From positions 72,001 to 136,000 of the forward strand of contig JAKOGI010000107.1 in assembly GCA_029747015.1 (NCBI GenBank): a DNA stretch of 64,000 nucleotides. Reading direction: 5' to 3'. Below the pieces are notes generated by a model. The model made no database searches and was not told the origin of the DNA. It was given only the letters and a program-made list of their open reading frames with translations. This document shows, in pieces, positions 57,900 to 64,000 of the stretch. The DNA is from Carnegiea gigantea (lineage: Eukaryota > Streptophyta > Magnoliopsida > Caryophyllales > Cactaceae). Made by a program: the position numbers and the translations under genes. Numbering within the stretch: the first letter of the stretch is position 1; the number at the start of each line of letters is the position of its first letter.

Positions 57900-59219
57900 T
57901 TAAATACTGTGAATGCCAACTAAGTCCAAGTAGTACTTGAACTTAGCTCTGGGAGATGAACCTTTCTTCATAAAAGCTGTCGTAGTAGATGCCTGCAAGA
58001 CATAGAGGCCTCCTTGCCTCAAACCCTTCAGTAGAATTCGACTGCCCTTCGAGACCTTCAGAACTCCGCCTTCAGCTAAATATTTACACCCCTTGGATTC
58101 AAGGGTGCCTAAAGAGATGAGGTTATGCTTCAAGTAAGGAATGTGACGAACGTTCGATAAAGTCCTAACAACACTATCATGGGTCTTGATTTTAACAGTA
58201 CCAATTCCAGTTACATTACATTGGGCATTATTGCCCATGTGAACAACAGTTGAGTCAACTGGCTCATATGTTGAAAATCAATCCTCGTGAGGACACATAT
58301 GATAGGTACACCCAGAATCAAGAATCCAATCAGAATCGCTCCCCCTTTCAGTAGAGATAGCGAACAACACGCAGATTCAGCAAACGAAGTTTCAGCAGGC
58401 TCATGAGAATTATCTTCTTCTTTCTCCCTCTTCTTTTGCAGTTTCCAACAGTTAGCAACAATATGATCCAATTTGCCATAGTAATTGCAGGTCTTACCAG
58501 CATAAGGATTTTTAGGCTTAGAACGGTTCTTACTCCTATTACTGTTCCCCTTTTCAGTTGTTTTACCCCTTACTACTAATCCCTCAGCAAAATCAGCATA
58601 AATGTCAAGATCAAACTTCTCCTTAGACAACAGGTTTGACTTAACATCCTTAAACGATATAGTATTAGAATTACTATATAGCATAATCTCCTTAAAGTGT
58701 TTATAAGAAGGGGGTAACGATACAACAAGCAAAATAGCCTTATCCTCATCCTCAATTTTCACATCCAAACTCTCCAAATCAATAAGAATAGAGTTAAACT
58801 CATTCAAATGCTTTTGGACAGGGGTACCTTCAGCCATACGAAAGGTATACAACCTTTCCTTCAAAAGGATCTTGTTGGCTAGACTCTTCGTCATGTAGAG
58901 TTCCTCCAACCGAGTCCACAGATTCACAGCAGTTGCCTTATTGAACACCTCTCGTAGGATATGTGGTGCCAGGCACAACTGTATGGCTGAAACCGCCTTT
59001 AACTCCAGTTCTTCCCATTCCTCGTCCGTCAGCAATCCACGCCTCTTCTTTTGGTCTGTTGCCATTGTTCGTCAGTCACCTTCTCGGGTTTCATGTGAGA
59101 TCTTTGCAGAACCTTCCACGACCCATGCTGGATGAGAACTGCTCTCATCTGCACCTTCCAGATATTAAAACTAATCTCCCATCAAATTTCTGAATATTAA
59201 CCTTCATAATTGAAGGCAT
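57900..59219 (-). pseudogene. Copia gag, partial protease and pre-integrase segment
   Basis: The ATG at 59219 reads MPSIMKVNIQKFDGR, the usual Copia gag start, then frames shift between 59170 and 59065. The long open block (58211-59065) has WTRLEELYMTKSLANKILLK and LNEFNSILIDLESLDVKIED (UBN2-type gag). The knuckle reads CNYYGKLDHIVANC, with the second Cys changed to Tyr. The protease WILDSGCTYHMCPHED (near 58260-58310) is out of frame. The next block (57900-58238) has MGNNAQCNVTGIGTVKIKT and LKHNLISLGTLESKGCK, the segment before integrase, and ends there. Confidence 0.87.
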
Positions 59220-59230
59220 CCTAAACCAAA

Positions 59231-59242
59231 GCTCTGATACCA
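59231..59242 (-). other. Primer-binding site, initiator tRNA-Met type
   Basis: TGGTATCAGAGC on the minus strand, two bases from the 5' LTR. Confidence 0.92.
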
Positions 59243-59244
59243 CT

Positions 59245-59865
59245 TGTTAGGAAATTAGAGCAAGCTAATAGCGAAAGCAATAAGATGAAATAGATATTCA
59301 GGAATTAAAGGAACGATAACAGGAACAAAACAACGACACACAAGATTTACGTGGAAACCCAATGCGGAAAAAAACCATGGACGGTGACGAGCACAATCAA
59401 TCCACTATATGAGTACGGAGAATACAAAACGATCACAATCGCAACAAGTGATTTGATCCAACAGCAGTATTACAACCTCTCTTGTAATCTCTCTCACAAT
59501 TCTCTACCTCTCAATGTGTTTAGGGATTCAGGAGTTCATGAGTTATTTTAGATCCTAGGTGTGGCCCCTTTATATAGGGTCTAGAAAATCAGGGTTTTAC
59601 CCTTAGAGACGAACCCTAGTCGCCAGGAGAATTTGCATGTCGAGACAAACCCTATTCGCCACCGAACGAACCGTGCCAAAAACACACACGTGGCATGGCA
59701 CGGTCACGCCGTGCCCCATGGCACGGTCGTGCCACATGGCACGGTGTCCCCGTGCCAATTGTCTGCATTCTCTCGGTTTCTCGCTCCTCCGTCTTGACAC
59801 GCCCGTGTTCGCATAGCACGGTCCCACCATGCCGATTCTTGGATTTTGGGCCACGAAATCCAACA
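59245..59865 (-). repeat. 5' LTR of the Copia element
   Basis: Carries the palindromic cluster GGCATGGCACGGTCACGCCG, GCACGGTCGTGCC and GGCACGGTGTCCCCGTGCC at 59689-59758. Confidence 0.92.
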
Positions 59866-60204
59866 GTATTCAAATATTAGTTTTGGTGTATAAAACATAC
59901 ATAAGAATACTTAGCTATAGTAGGTGTCGCTAGAATGTTTTTTATTAATTATTATGTCTTCCAAATTTAATTATTTGTCTCTATAATGTGGTAATTCATA
60001 TTCTGGTGTAAAAAAAATTATTTTTATGTGAAAAACAGTTTAGATCCGTTTAGAATCCATGAACCCATCAAACCCACAAAATCTAAATTTGGATCCCATA
60101 TTTCCAAATCAATTATGAATTTAGACCAAGATCAAAAAATTTAAATGAATCTAAATTAGATGGACCCGACTCAAACGCAGTCCATCGCCATCCCTAATTT
60201 GGAG

Positions 60205-60500
60205 GGAAGAAGGTAGACATGACAATCACAGACGGCAGGAAGCTCGTGAACATATGCATTGAGCAGGTGCACTGCACATGTCAGAATCGTCTATTTGCAT
60301 ACATTTGTTTGAATGAAGACGTGTAAAATAAAGGGAAAATTTACTTATTAGTGTTGCTTCAATTAACACTTTATTTTAGGTATTCCCTTACTTCTTATTC
60401 TCATTTTGGACTCCTGGAGAGGCCAGCTTGCATGAGACTCAAAGGCTCCCATGCCTAGAAAGCCCTCCTGAGCAAAATGAAAGCCCAGCGTTTTTCCTCG

Positions 60501-60533
<33 letters not shown>

Positions 60534-61346
60534 TTTCTCTGTTCTCTATGCTCTAAAATGCTGTGTTGTTATCTGCTTCTATCTTCCCCCCTCTATTAGC
60601 CTTATAACAATGGGGACCCAAGTCCACCAAAATTAAGTTGAACATTCTTGTAATTGGAAAAAGTTTCAATTATGCTATGAGATAACCATTAACTTTGTTG
60701 TTTCCACACTGGCCACTATACTCATCAAGGACAGGTAACCCAATTGGTGGTAGATTTGTGCCTAAAATTCAAAACCCTTCTAGCTCTAATTTATCCAATT
60801 CTCGAAACCTTTCGTACTTTGGAGCAGATGAAGGAGTAGACAATGGTGGAAGAGGAGGCTAGCTGGGGCTATCAATTTAGAGGCTGCTGGCTAATTTGGG
60901 CACAGGTTTAACCAGCATCGGGTTTCTGCTAGCAGCTATGGGGCAATTGCCATAGGTAGGTGTATGGCAGTGGTATAGGGTCCTTTAGATGGCAAGGCCA
61001 ACTAGGCTTATTCAGGGTTGTGTTGCAATGTAGGTTAGATGGATGCAAAAATGCGGGTTCTCTGCCCTAAATTGTTTGGTTGTATACATCTATGGAAATT
61101 GTTTTATTTCACCCACATATTTATAATTGTAATTTTTTAAGGACTTTAAATGAATAAAAAATTTTAATTTTTTGGATCATCCCAAATAGAAAATATTGAT
61201 TGTATTACTATATTAATTTTTGAATTTTACTGTTAAACTTCATATGTAAATTGAGAATTTCAAATGGAACTGTCATTAGATTTCATGATCTAAAATGTTC
61301 TCTTTTTCTTTGAGTTCAATTATTCCCTTATTTGATGTAAAAGCAT
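60205..61346. other. Non-coding DNA with a (CT)n microsatellite
   Basis: A (CT)n tract lies at about 60500-60533. No gene recognised. Confidence 0.5.
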
Positions 61347-61349
61347 TTA

Positions 61350-61754
61350 GGCTCCGTTTGATCCTTAGAAAATTTGGTGGAAAGAAAAGTTGAAGAAAAA
61401 AAATGTGAACGAAAAAAAGTGGGGAGAAAGTGAGTTTTTTTTCTCTTGTTTGGATTGAGAAAAAAGTACAAGAATTTGGATGAGAAATTTGAAGACTGAT
61501 GAATTATTTAAATTATATTAATATCATCTAAGTAGTGCAAGGTTGGAGGAGGTTAGGAATTCTTTTGGGAACTTTTCCCAAACTTTCCTCACAATTTTAT
61601 GAGAAAAATTTTATCAGTTGTTTCTAATAATTTTTTCATCTAATTTTTCTCCATATTTTTTTCTTTGTGATTTTCTCTAAACCAAACACAAAAAAAAAGT
61701 TACTTTTCTAAATTTTTTTCTTTCTACCAAACTTTCCAAGGTCCAAACGGAACC
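61350..61754. mobile_element. Tourist-like MITE
   Basis: 405 bp with inverted ends GGCTCCGTTTGATCCTTAGA and, complemented, GGTTCCGTTTGGACCTTGGA, flanked by TTA on both sides (61347-61349, 61755-61757). No coding capacity. The TTA duplication and end sequence fit PIF/Harbinger-derived MITEs. Confidence 0.88.
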
Positions 61755-61757
61755 TTA

Positions 61758-63009
61758 ATTTTAATTTTATAACTTCATTAGCTTTATCAAATATTTATGG
61801 AAGCATCATAGTTGGGAATTGGAAATTCTTTACTAACATATAATAAAATTTCCCATTTTACGCGATTATTATACTGGAAATATTTTAATTTTTAAATTTT
61901 TTCATATGTACCAGCAAATAAATGAGTTATAAAAAAAGTCCTATTTATGATTAATCTTTTTGTCTATCTTCTTAACAATGACTTAATTTTGCTAAATTTC
62001 CTTCATTTTCTCTCATATTTTTGTTTCATTCCCTAAGGGAGAAAAGCTAGCGTAAAAATCATTTACTCAGGTTGAACCCTAGACAGTGATATTTGTGACA
62101 AGTTATATTACTGAAAATGAAGATAGCGATATTTGTTGTTTTCAAGTAATAATTCTAATAAGAAACTAATAAAACATTTATTAGGTAAAGTGATAGTCAT
62201 GCACATACCTTATTTGCCGATAATTGAATAAATTGGTGGGCTGACATGCTAAGAATTACATACACAATGTTTGTTTGTTAGTTTTTTTTTCCGATTATTA
62301 TTAAGCCAAATGGCTAAATATCACAAATACAAATACAAAATCAACAACATAAATAATAACAATGGATAAATTACCAGCTAAATCTAGACCTATGCTCCCA
62401 ATATCTAGTTAGTGCCTGCTTTGAACACACTTTTACCTAAACTCATTTGTCTGCACAACAAATGCATGATAATGATGATCACAAATACGATATGTTTGTT
62501 TGTTAGTTATAATGATCATATATATCATGTTAATGAATGATAATTAATATTTAATGAGATTATAAGTCAAGTAGAACTGAACCTAGGATGGTCAGGTTAG
62601 TTACTTTGAGAACATGCGCAGATCAATCTAGGATTCCCATGGGCAAATGAAAGATGTGAACATGAAGCTTGCATGGCAGAAAAAGAAGACACAAAGACAA
62701 TTGGTCAAGATGATGGCCAGAGGTAGCAGAATTAGAGCGTAAATAGGGGTTAATAATAACCAGCCCAAAAGAGTGTTAACCTTCAAACACAATTATTTAT
62801 CTGTGTGTACGTATGTGTGTGTATCTATGTTAGAACCAATGTTGATCAAAATTTATTGAGCATATTGCAATACAAGTCAAAACCAGCATTAATCCCAACT
62901 CACCATAACGATTTCCTGGGTGAACATGCTTGGATAGCTTGGGTTATTCCCTCCAACTTTGGCCATTATGTCACTTATGATGGGCATGCTCGTCAATGTT
63001 GAACTCTGA
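61758..63009. other. Non-coding DNA, no gene recognised
   Basis: A+T-rich. A 65-codon frame at 62805-63002 has no recognisable domain. Confidence 0.45.
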
Positions 63010-63400
63010 ATGTTTAACCCTTACCATAAAACTTCATACTTCGACATTTAACCCTTAACCCTTACCTAAGTTCGCCATAAGATTTTATGACTAGAGCTAG
63101 CGTTTAATGTATAGAATTTAATGTTTAAGGTGAATCCTACCTTATATGCTAAACCCTTTAACCCTCAACCTAAAAGGTTAACTCTATACTCTTATACCAT
63201 AGAAAAGACATTAGGGTTAAAGAGTTTAGAGTTCAGGGTTCATCATCTGTCTTTTATGATTTGGGATATGGGGGTTTAGGGGTAAGGGTTTAGTTTAGGG
63301 TTTAGAGATTAGGGTTTACAATTTAGAGTTTAGGTTTGGGATTTAGTGTTAAGATATAGGGTTTGAGGCTCAGTTTTTGGGATTTATGTTTAGGGTTTGG
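63010..63400. repeat. Degenerate interstitial telomere-like tract, strand-switched
   Basis: 63010-63180 is rich in TTTAACCCTTA-type words (C-rich strand); 63200-63400 is rich in TTTAGGGTTTAGG-type words (G-rich strand). These are degenerate forms of the plant telomere unit TTTAGGG in inverted arrangement. Confidence 0.65.
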
Positions 63401-63402
63401 GG

Positions 63403-63403
<1 letters not shown>

Positions 63404-63447
<44 letters not shown>
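63404..63447. repeat. (GT)n microsatellite
   Basis: About 20 GT units directly before an LTR start. Confidence 0.97.
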
Positions 63448-63449
<2 letters not shown>

Positions 63450-64000
63450 ATAAACCTCTATTTTACACACTTTTAGGCATGATTTTTACCTCTTATATTG
63501 GCGATTTCTAGTAAAATCCTGAGAGTTTAGAGGTCGATTACTCATGCTTTACCTCAAATCTACCTAAAAGTTGTGTTTTTGTGCTTACAGGAGTATGATT
63601 TGCATAAATGAGGAAAACAAGCCAATGCCGTGCCATATAGGAGCTAAAAAGGAGGATTTCAAGCCAAAAGAGAGTGGCACGATGGCACCATGCCATGTAG
63701 ACTGACCGTGCCACCCAGAGGCACGAGGAAACGCAAGCCAGGGATGTGGCACGGTGTGACCGTGCCACATTAGTTTTTCCCGTATAGTCGGGATTTGGCG
63801 TTGTAACGAGCATTCATGCTTTTCTCTATTGGGCTCTCTCTCGAAAATAGGCGATTTTAGGGTTCCTATGTTTCATCTATCGTTGTTATTGAATTGAAGG
63901 CTTGAGATCGAATTTGATTTACGCTTTTAGCAGATTGTCACTGCAGATTATATAGAGTACATTCCTTTACCTTTTCTCTCACGTTTTAATTTGAGTTTCA
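63448..64000 (+). repeat. Athila-family LTR, 5' part, cut by window end
   Basis: TGATAAACCTCTATTTTACA at 63448 matches, on this strand, the start of the Athila-type LTR (element sense). Similarity continues through CATGATTTTTACCTCT, GTGTTTTTGTGCTTACAGGA and the palindromic module (63626-63770) to CTCTCTCGAAAATAGGCGAT. It is diverged from the copies at 938 and 12024 and lies in the opposite orientation. The rest is outside the window. Confidence 0.85.

Larger units (their letters stand above)
57197..59865 (-). mobile_element. Ty1/copia element carrying only gag-protease, decayed
   Basis: LTRs 57197-57799 and 59245-59865, about 0.6 kb each, with TGTT...AACA ends and target duplication GTATT (57192-57196, 59866-59870). 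An initiator tRNA-Met primer-binding site next to the right LTR sets minus orientation. The interior is only 1.45 kb and encodes Copia gag, part of protease and the pre-integrase segment; integrase, RT and RNase H are absent. Confidence 0.92.
56847..60196. mobile_element. Non-autonomous hAT element interrupted by a Copia element
   Basis: Outer ends TCTTGGCAGTGGGTCCTGGA (56847) and, complemented, TAGGGATGGCGATGGACTGC (60196) resemble hAT ends. Flanks are GTTTGGAG (56839-56846) and ATTTGGAG (60197-60204), an 8-bp duplication with one change. GACCC/GGGTC words are enriched near both ends. Without the Copia insert it is about 675 bp with no coding sequence. Confidence 0.65.

Overview
This is nuclear DNA of a flowering plant, most likely a eudicot. 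It is A+T-rich, with intron-containing coding sequence, plant-type LTR retrotransposons primed by tRNA-Asp or initiator tRNA-Met, CACTA, hAT and PIF/Harbinger DNA transposons, an L1-type LINE, long AT/AC microsatellites and one 100-N assembly gap. Only one ordinary host gene is well supported: a two-exon thionin-like secreted cysteine-rich peptide at 21697-22722 (+). Nearly everything else is nested mobile DNA.

Layout. (1) 1-901: broken CACTA TNP2 transposase (-). (2) 938-13303: complete but decayed 12.4-kb Athila-type Ty3 element (-), TSD CATGG, with gag, protease, RT, RNase H, integrase and an env-position ORF3. (3) 13331-18910: 5.6-kb LARD-like element (-), TSD CGTAT, with no gag/pol but with a long decayed ORF of unknown function. 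(4) 18916-21590: nothing recognised. (5) 21591-22850: thionin-like gene. (6) 22850-30146: gene-free DNA with microsatellites and a 1.68-kb foldback element. (7) 30150-34958: PIF/Harbinger element (-) with a DDE transposase and a Myb/SANT ORF. (8) 36558-40914: young Ty3 element (+) with only gag-protease, TSD CTGCA. (9) 41006-41763: second foldback. (10) 42506-42605: gap. (11) 42716-53660: LINE (-), split by a 5.5-kb hAT element (44299-49797, TSD CTTTGCAC) and by a solo LTR of the LARD family (51946-53351, TSD ATGAA). (12) 53664-54240: compound microsatellite. (13) 56543-56755: probable SINE. (14) 56847-60196: non-autonomous hAT element split by a gag-protease-only Copia element (57197-59865, TSD GTATT). 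(15) 61350-61754: Tourist-like MITE. (16) 63010-63400: degenerate telomere-like tract that switches strand. (17) 63448-64000: start of another Athila-family LTR (+).

The most unusual signal is a G+C-rich, palindrome-rich module built on GGCACGG/CCGTGCC or GCACGGCCGTGC. It recurs in several otherwise different LTR families, usually inside the LTR 30-390 bp from its 5' end and just upstream of a TATA-like sequence. A recognisable copy of the Athila version also sits inside the Athila element, upstream of its env-position ORF, where it could be an internal promoter. Other points of interest are the LARD's own ORF, two unrelated gag-protease-only elements, and two large foldback structures.
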